From contig CM043969.1 in NCBI GenBank assembly GCA_014529385.2, positions 72,568,676 to 72,632,675 of the forward strand: a stretch of DNA of 64,000 bases, read 5' to 3'. This DNA is from Adiantum capillus-veneris (taxonomy: Eukaryota; Streptophyta; Polypodiopsida; Polypodiales; Pteridaceae). Under the pieces are notes generated by a model. It saw only the letters and a list, made by a program, of their open reading frames with translations. It was not told the DNA's origin and searched no databases. Below are positions 10,862 through 21,588 of this stretch, piece after piece (positions within the stretch are counted from its first letter, which is position 1; each line of letters opens with the position of its first letter). The translations under genes and the position numbers were made by a program.

Positions 10862-11560
10862 TACCGCCATTAATTCTTTTTCATTCATTGAGGGGTTAAG
10901 TTCGGGTTCTTGCAAGCGTCGACTTTCATAGACGGCAGCATGTCCTTCCTCGTTAAATACCGCCATTAATTCTTTTTCATTCTCTAAGGGGTTAAGTTCG
11001 GGTTCTTGCAAGCGTCGACTTTCATAGACGGCAGCATGTCCTTCTTCGTTAAATACTGTTCCAATCCCTTTGCCATATGCATTGGACTGGAGCTCCTTTT
11101 AGAGATCTGGCACAACTAGTACATGTTCATGTATCAAATGATACTTAAGCCTTAATAGCCCCATAAAAAATTGCATACCTCTTACTCTAAATCTGGTTGA
11201 GGCCATCCTTGAACAGCCTTTATCTTAGCTGGATCTATCTTACCTTGTTGTAACTTGTGGGATGTGATAATCGATGCAAATTGAAATGTTCCGTCTTTCT
11301 TTTGAATAAGCAAGGTTGGTGAACAGTAAGGAGAATTACTAGGTCGAACAAGACCCTTCTCGAGAAGTTCATTTACTTGTTTAAGGATTTCTTCTTATTG
11401 TAACAGACTAACTTGGTAAGGTGGCTGATTTGCGGATGAATTGCACGGAATTAGATGAATACGATGATCTTTTGGTCTTTTAGGAGGTGCGTCATCTGGA
11501 AGAGTGTCAGTTAGCTGATTCTTATCTGAACTCGACAAGACATTTTCAACATTTATCTCT
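10862..11560 (-). pseudogene. Element B RT (internally deleted) and duplicated RNase H segment
   Basis: From 11560 leftwards: the RT approach (P-K-D-H-R-I-H-L-I-P, L-L-E-K-G-L-V-R-P-S-N-S-P-Y-C-S-P, K-K-D-G-T-F-Q-F). It then jumps to G-K-I-D-P-A-K-I-K-A-V-Q-G-W-P, which normally lies after the catalytic YxDD block, so the RT palm is deleted. RNase H follows (G-I-G-T-V-F-N-E-E-G-H-A-A-V-Y-E-S-R). A perfect-length 96-bp tandem duplication (10862-10957, 10958-11053) repeats this RNase H part in frame. Confidence 0.75.
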
Positions 11561-11958
11561 CTGTCTGTGACAAAAAAAATAAGCCAACAGACACTTCTTT
11601 ATTTCTTGTTAATAGTGATGTGACTGACATTGGGTATAGCCCAATCACTAGCACTTACATCTACATCATACTACTTCCCTTTAAAAATAAAGGACACTTT
11701 CTTATTTACATAATCTGGGAGAGAATGAATTCTATAATGCCAAGGCATTCCCAAACTAACGTCACAACCTTGTATTGGATCAGCTAGGAAACACTCAATC
11801 AGAGTACTTCCGAATGTTCAGATTGGGAAATATTGGAGTAAAATTTGTAGTCAACCCTTCAAAGACTGATCCTAAACTGATAGGAGTGCCCAATCTCTCG
11901 GGAGTAAGTCCAAGAGATTCTGAGGTATCCATTGAAATAAAATTGTGGGGGGAGCTTG
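11561..11958 (-). pseudogene. Element B protease, C-terminal part
   Basis: The minus strand starts just after the catalytic motif with H-N-F-I-S-M-D-T-S-E-S-L-G-L, the protease part that follows FDPG in element A, then the G-M-P-W-like second motif near 11735-11765. The catalytic F-D-P-G itself is 8.3 kb away at 20287-20298. The break is the element D insertion. Confidence 0.8.
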
Positions 11959-13365
11959 TGTAACAGGCCCGTGGGGCGGTAGGCGTTGGCTTTCACCGGA
12001 AATTCTTTACTTTAGACACACACAGAGAGTACTTCGCAAAAGTAACCTGTAACGGGGATTAACACCTAAGTACACACACGGCTCGGAAGCTAGAATGCTC
12101 CGAGCAGACGCCGACAACCTGTTAGGCCCCAAAATTGGCGCCCCTTTCGGTATTCTTTATTCTTTAACAGAGGGAATAAAACCAGTGATCTCCTACAAGC
12201 TGCCCCGCACAATCTAGGCTAAGAAACCCTTGTTCTGGCCCAATTTCGGCAGCATAACTGTACTAGGACGCTTCACAAACAGTATCCCCATGCAATCGAT
12301 GACTTTCCCGACGCATACGGACACTTTGCAAAACCTGGCGAGAATCTGCAGTACGCTGAATTCTCTGTTTTCTGCCCCGAAAATGCGCCAGATCACCTGT
12401 ACAGCGGTCCCCTCGCGTCCCCGAACCTCCTGGGGGTATTAGGGTCCGTTTAGGGCCGAAACCCTAAACCTGCAAAAATACACAGCAGGCTGTAATTCCC
12501 TATTTTGGGCTCCGTTTCACGTGCCGGCAAGACCTCGAGCTTCCGCACCTATAGGGCTACTTGCTCTTTGAATTGGACGAGATTTCTCACGTGAAACCTC
12601 TCTAAATTCACCTGTACCTGCGGGGGATTAGCCGCTAGCTAATCCAGTACCTGTGCAAGAGGCTCTTGCCTCAGCAATCGCGCATGAACGCACATAGTTG
12701 TACATTGGTCAAATGCCTGGCACCACACTGTACATAAGGGGGAAAGGAAGCACTCCATAGCTCTTAACCTGTTGACAGACAGCAAATGAGGCCTCTTCCC
12801 AGCTTAAAAATCAGCGCCCTTGTTTTTGTAGGAGGAAAGTGCATGAAAAATTGACACTTGGCGCATTTACAAGCATTTTCCCGTTTCGGGTTCGCCGCTT
12901 AAAAATCTCCCGACTGGTCGCCAGTTGACTTCGCGGCGGAGTTGTAAAATGTTTCCCTAGTCATACCGGAGGTAATGACGCGAACACATTTCACGGCCCA
13001 AAATAGCAGTTCCCTAAATTTTAGAAAATGATTCCGTTGGGCTCCCTGTGGTCATCTGACCATCTATCCTCATTGGGACCGCATCCAAAAGTGCAATGTG
13101 ACCCAATTGTCGGATACTTTCTGTTGGTAGTCACACCTTGACTTTAGGCCTTTATTGAGTTCACTTCCTAGTATCCACCAACTTGCTAAGTGCGACGGGG
13201 GGACCTATATGATCTTGCTCTGAGCCTAGACATCCTCTTACTATACGAATTCCAGTGCCGACCACTTCCCGTGTGCGGGTGAACCATTGGAAAGAAACCA
13301 ACAACTAAAGTTAGCAGTTGCCACGTCCTGGAGACATAGTTAACAGCTGCCATGTCCCCGTGACA
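11959..13365 (-). repeat. Element D 3' LTR
   Basis: About 1407 bp, colinear with 18757-20286. It lacks two blocks present in the other LTR (near 19512-19587 and 20128-20205). On the minus strand it contains AATAAAG followed by the conserved CCGAAAGGGGCGCC motif (12125-12150), probably the poly(A)/R region. It also contains an 81-codon minus reading frame that means nothing for function. Confidence 0.92.
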
Positions 13366-13377
13366 TACCCCCCTCTT
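13366..13377 (-). other. Element D polypurine tract
   Basis: Minus strand CAAGAGGGGGGTA abuts the TGTCAC start of the 3' LTR. This is the plus-strand DNA primer site for reverse transcription. Confidence 0.8.
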
Positions 13378-13536
13378 GAAATCGCAAACGTCCTCGATTG
13401 CATACCATAAATACATGCCACTGATGATCTTGTGCTATGAACACTCTTTTATCATCGCACGTATCCGCAAGAAAGGTCATAACACATAGATACAAATGAC
13501 TTAATGAGACCTTCACACTTTTGTCATTTCCATCTA

Positions 13537-14977
13537 TTACACTGAATTCATATGTACATTTGATGTACTAGCTCTATCATTACCCCTCCTTTGCACACGT
13601 TGGGTTGGAGGCTGTAACCCAAAGGCTTCAAGGTAAAGTTGCAATACATTTGGTGACTCTGACAGTTCATGCTCTTCCATCCACTTTGCATCTATAGGAG
13701 GATAGTTCTTGAACTTCACCAAATAGTGTCTTGCAACTTGTCCTTTAACTTTTCTGTCCTTATGTGCCAAAACTTGCTCAAGTACGAGGATCTCATCAAG
13801 TTCCTCAACTTCTGACCGATCCTCATCTGACATATCTGCTGGCACATCACCCACGAAGGGTCTTAGAAGACTCACGTGAAACACATTATGAATCTTCCAT
13901 GTGCAATTTCAGCCTGTAAGCCACATCGCTGATCTTGACAAGCACTTGAAAAGGCCCATAGTAACGCATGCTCAGCTTAGGAAATAGCTGTTCCTTGCCC
14001 TTCATCTTCTTTAACCTTGCCTTTTCGAACCTTAACAGAACCCAATCACCAGGTGATAGTAGCAATTCACGACGGTGACGATCAACAGCCTTTTTCTGCT
14101 TTGCCTGAGTCTTCTCCAAGGCAACTTTAATTTTCTTATACACCTCATCCATGTTCTCAACATATCGATCTACCTCAAAGATCTTGTCCTTTGTATGCAG
14201 AATGGGAGGAACCTTTTTGACGCCTTCAACAATCTCAAAAGGTGCTTTGCCAGTAGACGAATGCACCGTATTATTGTACGCATACTCAAGCATAGGCAAG
14301 TACTGTTCCCACTTGCCCTTATTATCTGACACATAGCATTTCAGCAGATCTAAGACAATAGAATTAGCCTCTTCTTATTGTCCATCAGTTTGTGGATGAA
14401 ACGAAGACGAGAACTTGAGCGTAGTGCCCATGTTCTCAAACAATCCTCTCCAGAACAAACATGCGAGGATCACGATCACTGATAATCGATTGTGGCATAC
14501 CATGGTACTTAAAACACATTGTACATGAACAAGCGTGCCATTTGATCAGGTTTTATCTTCTTCCTGACATGGATAAAATGGGCCTGCTTGCTGAACCTGC
14601 AGATAATGGTCCATATACCATCATTCCCTGTTGGCGTTCTTGGAAGATCAAAGAAAAATTCCATAGCAATGCTTTCCCATGGCTTATCCGGAATCGGTAG
14701 TGGTTGTAACAACCCTGGTGCCTTTTGCCTGTCAAACTTGACCTTTTGGCAAACTATGCATGCTCACACAAAGGCATCCACATCTCTCCTCAAGGTAGGC
14801 CAATAGAAGAATGTCTCTATCGCTTTAACCGTTGCATCAATGCCACGATGCCCTGCATACGGTGGGACATGACTCTCTTCCATGACCTTATGTCGCAGTG
14901 GCCTAGTGACACAGTCTGCCATGCATCATCATAAAGCCATCTCTGAGGAGGTAGTGCTCGTGATGTTGCCCCTCTTG
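13537..14977 (-). pseudogene. Element D integrase with C-terminal chromodomain
   Basis: Read leftwards from 14977: degraded H2C2, then core P-W-E-S-I-A-M-E-F-F-F-D-L-P (first catalytic Asp is Glu), the second Asp in a frame-broken S-D-R-D-P-R, and H-P-Q-T-D-G-Q followed by a stop and then E-E-A-N-S. The integrase C-terminal region is at 13886-14332 (Y-N-N-T-V-H-S-S-T-G-K-A-P-F-E-I). The chromodomain is at about 13600-13800 (V-L-A-H-K-D-R-K-V-K-G, Y-L-V-K-F-K-N-Y-P, K-W-M-E-E), which in this clade guides insertion to chromatin. The tail ends at 13537 (V-H-M-N-S-V). Confidence 0.88.
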
Positions 14978-15415
14978 TTACTGTTCAAAGATCCTTGCAA
15001 AATCTTCATCAGCAGTATAGTGTTCCTTCATGTTATCTAGCTCATGATGATAAGGAATTGACACAGCTGAAATTTGTGGCTTTCTTGATAAGGCATCAGC
15101 CACAACATTCTTCTTGCCTTCCACATGCATAATCTGGAAGTGGAACATGGAAAGAATGTTTGCACATCGCATATGCTTTTCAGATAACTTTGACTGTGTC
15201 AAGAAGTATCGCAAGGTCTAATGATCTGTTTGGACAACAAAATTAGCACCTAAGAGGTAGTGCTTCAAGCTAGAAAGCGCATGAATCACGGCCAAGAGCT
15301 CTTTCTCATAGACTTGCATAGTCCTCTCTGGCCCTTGCAAAATTCGGCTTTCATAAGCTACTACCCGTCCATCTTGCATTAGCACTGCTCTGATGCTACT
15401 GCCACACGCGTCACA
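14978..15415 (-). pseudogene. Element D RNase H C-terminal part
   Basis: Encodes G-R-V-V-A-Y-E-S-R, K-E-L-L-A-V-I-H-A, G-A-N-F-V-V, then a stop where the family has T-D-H-Q, followed by M-R-C-A-N-I-L-S-M-F-H-F-Q and D-A-L-S-R-K-P-Q. It degrades the RNA strand in the RNA-DNA hybrid. Stops at the C-D-A-C-G segment and at the third catalytic region separate it from RT. Confidence 0.8.
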
Positions 15416-16975
15416 CTAGACCACAAATGACTTCCTAAGATCTAGCAAAACAATAACTGGATCTGAAGTCAACTTTTCCTTTAAGAGACTAAAAGCTGAA
15501 ATCTCTTTTTGGGTCCATCTGAAAGTGACCTCTTTCTTTTGCAAAGCGTGAAGAGGCGATGCTATCTCTGCAAAATTTCTGATAAACCTTCTATAGTAGG
15601 AACACAATCCCAAGAAGCTTCTGACATCGTGCACAGTCTTCAAGTCTGGCCATGTCTTGATAGCTTCGACGTTTGCAGGATCCATTCTAACACCATCCTT
15701 TAAGACTATGTGGCCAAGAAAGTGGATCTCTTCGAGTAAGAATTCACTTTTCTTAGGATTGACAAGTAACCTGTGACTGCGCAGCTCTTCGAACACAATG
15801 GTCAAGTGATGCCTATGCTCCTCTTCATTCTTCGAATACACTATCATGTCATCGAAGAACGTCCCAACAAACTGTTGATGCGAGCAGAGAATCCGGTTCA
15901 TCATTCTGTTGAACGTGGCAGGAGCATTTGCTAGCCAAAACGGCATCACTAGAAACTCATAAAGACCAAATGTTGTTCTAAACACAGTCTTGTGTACATC
16001 CTCTGGCCTTATACGAATCTGATGGTACCCACTCTTAAGGTCTATCCTGCTGAAAATTGCAGCACCCTCTAAACGATCGAGAATATCATCAATTCTAGGA
16101 ATAGGAAACCTATTCTTGATGGTATTCTTATTCAACACACGGTAATCAATACACATGCGCCATGAGCCATCCTTCATCTGCACTAGGAGCACTGGGGAGC
16201 AAAAGGGTGAAGAACTAGGCTGAATCAGCCCCTTCTCTAATAACTCCTCAACCTGGCCCATAATCTCTTTCTGTCGCGCCGCACTAACCCTGTAGAGAGG
16301 TCTATTTGGTGGGCTACACCCTGGCACCAAATCTATCTGATGGTCCTCAGGTTTCTCTGGTGGCAATTGCGATGGTAATGAATCAGAAAAACAGTCACTA
16401 AACTTTTGCGGTAATGTTGACCTTTCTTTATCTAACACAGATAAATTTGACTGATCACTATCTGAGACATCACGTGCAAAAATCAAGTACACAGAAAGAT
16501 GATTCTTTATTACAGAAGTGATAGCAGAAGCAGATACAATAGGGACTGACTCTCCTTTAAACTTTACATCCAAGATTTGAGTTTTGCCCCTATGCTGTAC
16601 AGTGATCTTTTTGTTGTAGGCATCCAAGACTCCATGCACTCGGAACATCCACGGGATCCCCAACAAGGCGTCACAAGCTTCCAACGGCATGATGTAGAAC
16701 TCTTCTGTGTCCACATACGACCGAATATGCAGACGCAGCTTTCCAATGATGGGAGTAACACACTCTGAGTGGCCAGGACATGCCAACCCTGCCTCTGCTG
16801 TGTACCCCATCTCTTCAGCTCTGATGCCTAGCTTCATAGCTAACTCTGGTGATATAAAGTTGGCTTTGGCACCTAGATCAAAGAAGATGAGTGCCGTCTG
16901 ATCCCTAACTTTACCCCATGCCCTGCATAATTCACTGGCATCTGTGCTTGGCCTGTCACCCACCATGTATGGCAC
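15416..16975 (-). pseudogene. Element D protease plus reverse transcriptase (longest intact piece of D)
   Basis: One open frame of 519 codons. The protease comes first: F-F-D-L-G-A-K-A-N-F-I-S (the Asp is kept, with Pro to Leu next to it) and L-L-G-I-P-W. RT follows from about residue 235: [45 protein letters not shown] with both catalytic Asp, then F-L-G-L-C-S-Y-Y-R-R-F-I-R-N-F-A. The RNase H start (L-R-K-S-F-V-V) ends it. The frame upstream (gag) and downstream differs. Confidence 0.92.
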
Positions 16976-17029
16976 TAAAACTGCCGTGGGTTTAGGCTTC
17001 TTGCCTTTCTGTTCTTTTTTATCCTCCGA

Positions 17030-18659
17030 GTTAGCTGGTCTTTTCCTTTGTTCTCAGCCATTAGGACCTTCTCTTCCTCGAGCGACTTGCGCACAAAAGG
17101 CTTCCTTTTCTGTTTCTTTGCCTACGCTCCAGAAGTCCCGGCTCAATCTTTGTCTTTGGTGAACTTTTCTGACCCCTGTGACGCATCAGGAGCCGTTTTC
17201 ACAAAGGGCTTCTTCGCTGAATTTTCTTTTTTTGCCCTCCTTTGTCGTTGCTCGGAAATCCACTGTCCTCTCCTTTCAACAAGGCAAGACCAGTGTTCGC
17301 AACTTCCATAAGCTGAGTGAGGGTAGCCACTTTGTTCTTTGTACAGTGATCGCGAAGCCCTTTAGGCAACCCACAACAGTACTTCTCTATCTGCTCTGTC
17401 AATGGCACAAATCTGTAGGAGGTCACTGAGAGTAACGCTTTACAAAACCTCCTATTGTACTCCAGCAAGCTCTTGCACGAAGTTGAAGTAAGTTGGTGCC
17501 AATCTGTCATGACGTCGGCTTCAAATTCATTTGATAGCCAAGCAGATGCAAAGATTTGCTTGAAGTAAACCCAAGTGGCGGGTGCGTGCCCTTGCATTAA
17601 CAATGTCGTCCACCATGTAAGCGCATTGTCCTTTAAGAAAGGGGCAGATTTCCTGACCTTCGAAGCCTCTAGAAAATTCCCTCCCGCATAAGCTGTATCA
17701 AACTGCTCGAGGAAAGTGAGGGCCTTTGTCTTATCCTCAAAACCACTGAAGGTACTGAACTTTACAGCTGCACCACCTTCTTTGTAAGCCTTCGGCTTCT
17801 CTAGTGCCCCCAAGTTGTCATATGGAATGGTCTGCAACATGGGCACTGTAGTAGGCATGATCGGCACATCTTGGCCATTCACATTTTGCGTCAGCGGTGC
17901 GATATTTGGCTGCTGTCCAGAAAAACAAGCCATGCCAAAATGACCTTGTGGCACCCCAAAGTGGTCGTGGTTGCTCTGAAAACCCTGCTGCATGTCGATA
18001 TTACCATACATGGGGTTTGGCATGATGCCTTGCATACCCCCGAACATTGTTCCTGGCATGTACGGCCGACTTACAGGCGCATAACCAGCCATACTTTGGA
18101 ACACTCATCCACCCCCGAAATACCCAGGATGTATTGTGGGTGGTGGAAAAACTGAGTGCATAGCGTGGTATCCAGTTCCCTCTCCATTCAAGACAGCATA
18201 CTGGCTTTGAAAGGTGGCGGGCTGAACTGGCATAACCTGTGGAATAGGCGCTCTAGCCACCTATTCAAGCACGGGAGGAACCTGTTTTGGAGCTCCTGAC
18301 TCCGCAACATGCGAGTGTTCCCTATCCTCCTAAGCCACATGAAGTACCTGGGCTTGAGCCTCAACAAGCTCCGTACGAGGCGTAGGTTGCCTATTGCTGT
18401 TGCACTGGTGGCGCTTGCAAGAACTCCATAAACCTTGGATTCTGCACCAGTTCACCGCGGCAACTAACTAAGTCTTGAACGCATCATCCTCAAGTTGCCC
18501 AGTCATAAAGCACTGTACTACTAGAGGGACGTTCACATTGACAGGAGGTACAGACTAACGTGGCCGTGAGCTCTCGCCAATCTCGAAAACCATAGGGGTC
18601 TCCTGCTTGTCCTTTGAAGAGGAACCCTCTTCCATAATGCCCTTCCCCTTGTCGGCCAT
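17030..18659 (-). pseudogene. Element D gag, zinc knuckle deleted
   Basis: Probable start ATG at 18659 (M-A-D-K-G-K-G-I-M-E-E-G). A Pro/Gln/Met-rich linker with stops follows. From 18104 a 301-codon open frame holds the capsid-like region (K-E-G-G-A-A-V-K-F-S-T-F-S-G-F-E-D-K-T-K, S-A-P-F-L-K-D-N-A-L-T-W-W, F-V-P-L-T-E-Q-I-E-K). In element C the next segment is M-A-K-N-K plus CCHC; in D it reads M-A-E-N-K and jumps to the basic linker near 17058, so the RNA-binding knuckle is missing. Confidence 0.85.
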
Positions 18660-18740
18660 AGTGTAATCCCACGTTCGTGCACTTTGTGTCTTTACCCAAA
18701 ACAACCGAGGCTCACTCTTTGAGGAAAAAGTGATTGATGT

Positions 18741-18756
18741 CCTGGCAATGGAACCA
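18741..18756 (-). other. Element D primer binding site (tRNA-Glu type)
   Basis: Minus strand TGGTTCCATTGCCAGG directly abuts the LTR end. Its complement, CCTGGCAATGGAACCA, has the form of an acceptor stem (CAATGGA), discriminator A and CCA, as in plant tRNA-Glu. It differs from the initiator-Met PBS of elements A and E. The tRNA identity is from knowledge of plant tRNA-Glu ends, not a search. Confidence 0.7.
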
Positions 18757-20286
18757 TGTAACCGGCCCGTGGGGCGGTAGGCGTTGGCTTTCACCCGAAA
18801 TTCTTTACTTTAGACACACACACAGAGTACTTCGCAAAGGTACCTGTAACGGGGATCAACACCTAAGTACACACACGGCTCCAAAGCTAGAATGCTCCGA
18901 GCAGACGCCGACAACCTGTAGGCCGCAAAATTGGCGCCCCTTTCGGTATTTATTTATTCTTTAACAAAGGGAATAAAACCTGTGATCTCCTATAACCTGC
19001 CCCGCACAATCTAGGCTAAGAAACACCTGTTCTGGCCCGATTTCGGCAGCATACCTGTACTAGGACGCTTCACAGTCAGTATCCCCACGCAATAGATGAC
19101 TTTCCCGACGCATACGGACACTTTGCAAAACCTGGCGAGAATCTGCAGCACGCTGAATTCTCTGTTTTCTGCCCCGAAAATACGCCAGATCACCTGTACA
19201 ACGGTCCCCTCGCGTCCCCGAACCTCCCGGGGGTATTAGGGTCCGTTTAGGGCCGAAACCCTAAACCTGCAAAAATACACAGCAGGCTGTAATTCCCTAT
19301 TTTGGGCTCCGTTTCACGTGCCGGCAAGACCTCGAGCTCCCGCACCTGTAGGGCTACTTGCCCTTTGAATCGGACGAGATTTCTCACGTGAAACCTCTCT
19401 AAATTCACCTGTACCTGCGGGGGATTAGCCACTAGCTAATCCAGTACTTGTGCAAGAGGCTCTTGCCTCGGGAATCGTGCATGAACGCACATAGTTGTAC
19501 ATTGGTCAAATGAAAAGCCCACTAGAGGGGCATAACATACTGCTCATAGGGGAGAGAGAGCAGTGCGTAGCGTGCAGGGCATCACTCCTGGCACCACACT
19601 GTACATAAGGGGGAAAGGAAGCACTCCATAGCTCTTAACCTGTTGACAGACAGCAAATGAGGCCTCTTCCCAGCTTAACAATCAGCGCCCTTTTTTTTGT
19701 AGGAGGAAAGTGCATGAAAAATTGACACTTGGCGCATTTACAAGCATTTTCTCGTTTCGGGTTCGCCGCTTAAAAATCTCCTGACTAGTCGGCAGTTGAC
19801 TTCGCGGCGGAGTTGTAAAATGTTTCCCTAGTCATTCCGGAGGTAATGACGCGAATACATTTCACGGCCCAAAATAGCAGTTCCCTAAATTTTAGGAAAT
19901 GATTCCGTTGGGCTCCCTGTGGTCATCTGACCATCTATCCTCATTGGGACCGCATCCAAAAGTGCAATGTGGTAGTCACACCTTGACTTTAGGCCTTTAT
20001 TGAGTTCACTTCCTAGCATCTACCAACTTGCTAAGTGCGACGGGGGGACCTATATGATCTTGCTCTAAGCCTAGACATCCTATTACTATACGAATTCCAG
20101 TGCCGACCACTTCCCGTGTGCGGGTGAAATCACCGTTCACATTGGCCATATAATGTCCGATCGTTTGCTACTTCAAGAAGAGGGTCTCAAAAATAAAACA
20201 AAACCCATTGGAAAGAAACCAACAACTAAAGTTAGCAATTGCCACGTCCTCGTGACATAGTTAACAGCTGCCACGTCCCCGTGACA
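18757..20286 (-). repeat. Element D 5' LTR
   Basis: About 1530 bp from TGTAACCGG to CCGTGACA, pairing with 11959-13365. It has two extra blocks of about 75 and 80 bp. The conserved GGGGCGCC motif is at 18921-18940 (complement). Confidence 0.92.
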
Positions 20287-20936
20287 GCCTGGATCAAACA
20301 ACATCAATACTCTCTGCCCATTCAAGCTGCCCCACCCTTTGAGTAGCTGCCTTTTTCCTTTCTCCTTCCTGGTGTTGGCTTGTCGGTTAGGTACTGAATT
20401 TGATGGAGGAGGAGGAGCATCTTTCTTAAGTTGTGGACAATCTGGTTTCTTGTGGCTTTCTCGCCACCATAGAAACATTTGGCTTCTTCCATGTACGCCT
20501 TCAATTGAGAGGGAGTGAGGAAGTTAGTTTTCTGTGCTCCCTCTGGCTTCTTTTTTGGGCCTTTGGGCTGATCTAAAGACCGCTTTCGTATGGAGATTTC
20601 TGCTTCAGTAGTAAGAGCCTTTTGTTGTGCATGAAAGGTACTAAACTCCTGCTTGTGAGGAGTTCCTTTCGAATGCAAGTTACCGGCTATCAGGGCGAAC
20701 TGCATCATAATTTGAAGAGTGTTTCGGGGGTAGAGCTTCATACTTTTCTGAAGTACTGGCTAGAGTCCAGCTTAAAACTTGTGCGTCTTCTCTTCATCAG
20801 AAATTTTCATAAAGGGAATAATTTGAGGAAGACCTCCCAAAATTCTACAACGTAGTCGGACACAACTTCATTCTCTCTTTGGAAAAGCCAATCCTATTCT
20901 TTCTTCACATTGTGGGTAAAGTCAAGGGGAAGGAAC
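20287..20936 (-). pseudogene. Element B gag (C-terminal half) and protease active site
   Basis: Read leftwards from 20936: gag with M-K-L-Y-P-R-N-T-L-Q-I-M-M, close to M-K-L-Y-P-R-G-S-L-Q-I-L-M in element A, a basic linker, then a ruined knuckle (C-F-Y-G-G-E-K-A-T). Next G-W-G-S-L-N-G-Q-R-V-L-M-L-F-D-P-G ends at the element D junction. The N-terminal part of gag is cut off by the element E LTR at 20937. Confidence 0.8.
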
Positions 20937-21524
20937 TGTCACAAACTGGTGACGTGGCTGGCCCCTGGACACACTTTGAGTGGGCACCAGATACACACAC
21001 ACACACACCCCGGCTGGCAGCACCGAGAAACGCGGGCAGGGTGCTGACGTGGCAGACCCGGCTTTTGCGGCGCAATTTCCGTTGGCATGCGTATGGATCC
21101 CGTGATTTGCGAGCAACTGTACGGAAAGTTTCTTTTGCGCACCTTAAATTCTACGCAAGCTAATTGAGTAGCTTTTCGAATAGATGGTTTATTTTTAAGA
21201 GCTTTTGAATTGAGAAGCTTTTGGGGCTCTGCTTTTGGGCATCCCTTGTAAACTTATAAATAAATAAGTGGGCAGCAGGGCCCTCACAACTCAGAGCATC
21301 TGGACGCAGAGTTTGAGAGTGAAAACCCTCCCACTCTCGTGTACTTTGAACTCAATTAATACAAAAAGAAATATCGAAAGGGGCGCAAGTCTTTGGGGCC
21401 AATATCTCTAGGCACGGAACTCCATCGAGCCGTGTCGAATCAATTGTGAACTGTCAATTGTTTTGAAGTGAATCTTTGTTGTGTCGCTGTAGAATCTTGA
21501 CTTGGGGTGTCCAAGTTTGTTACA
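20937..21524 (+). repeat. Element E 5' LTR
   Basis: 588 bp from TGTCACAAAC to GTTACA. It contains a (CA)n run at about 20993-21007, a TATA box at 21255 and the block GGGGCGCAAGTCTTTGGGG (21380-21398) shared with element D and the 2655-2862 scrap. Confidence 0.85.
21255..21266 (+). promoter_or_regulatory. Element E LTR TATA box
   Basis: TATAAATAAATA lies about 270 bp before the LTR end, a usual position for the LTR RNA polymerase II promoter. Confidence 0.65.
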
Positions 21525-21525
21525 G

Positions 21526-21537
21526 TGGTATCAGAGC
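21526..21537 (+). other. Element E primer binding site (initiator tRNA-Met)
   Basis: TGGTATCAGAGC, one base after the LTR end TTACA; a full 12-base match to the usual plant initiator-Met PBS. Confidence 0.92.
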
Positions 21538-21588
21538 ACGGCCGATTTCTCTTCTACCGGGAAATCCAATCCTTTTCTCGCGGCACTT

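Larger units (their letters stand above)
11959..20286 (-). mobile_element. Element D: Ty3/gypsy chromovirus with both LTRs, nested in element B
   Basis: LTRs at 11959-13365 (3') and 18757-20286 (5'), PPT 13366-13377, PBS 18741-18756, and internal genes gag, protease, RT, RNase H, integrase and chromodomain on the minus strand. Both LTRs start TGTAAC and end GTGACA. Flanking 5-mers are GCTTG (11954-11958) and GCCTG (20287-20291), a target duplication with one mismatch. The first ~400 bp of the LTRs differ at roughly 25 positions by eye, so it is not recent. Coding is broken by stops and frameshifts. Confidence 0.92.
9919..20936 (-). mobile_element. Element B: old Ty3/gypsy, split by element D and cut by element E
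   Basis: B pieces are at 9919-11958 (integrase C-terminus, RNase H, RT, protease) and 20287-20936 (protease start and gag), all on the minus strand. Element D sits between them. Removing D and one target-duplication copy makes the protease reading frame continuous across 20287/11958. The gag N-terminus is cut off at 20936 by the 5' LTR of element E. B also has an RT deletion, a duplicated RNase H segment and an unidentified 380-bp insertion. No B LTR was recognised. Confidence 0.8.

Noticed and set aside
18741-18756. A tRNA-Glu gene fragment
   Set aside because: Only 16 bases complementary to the tRNA end and directly abutting an LTR; this is a primer binding site.
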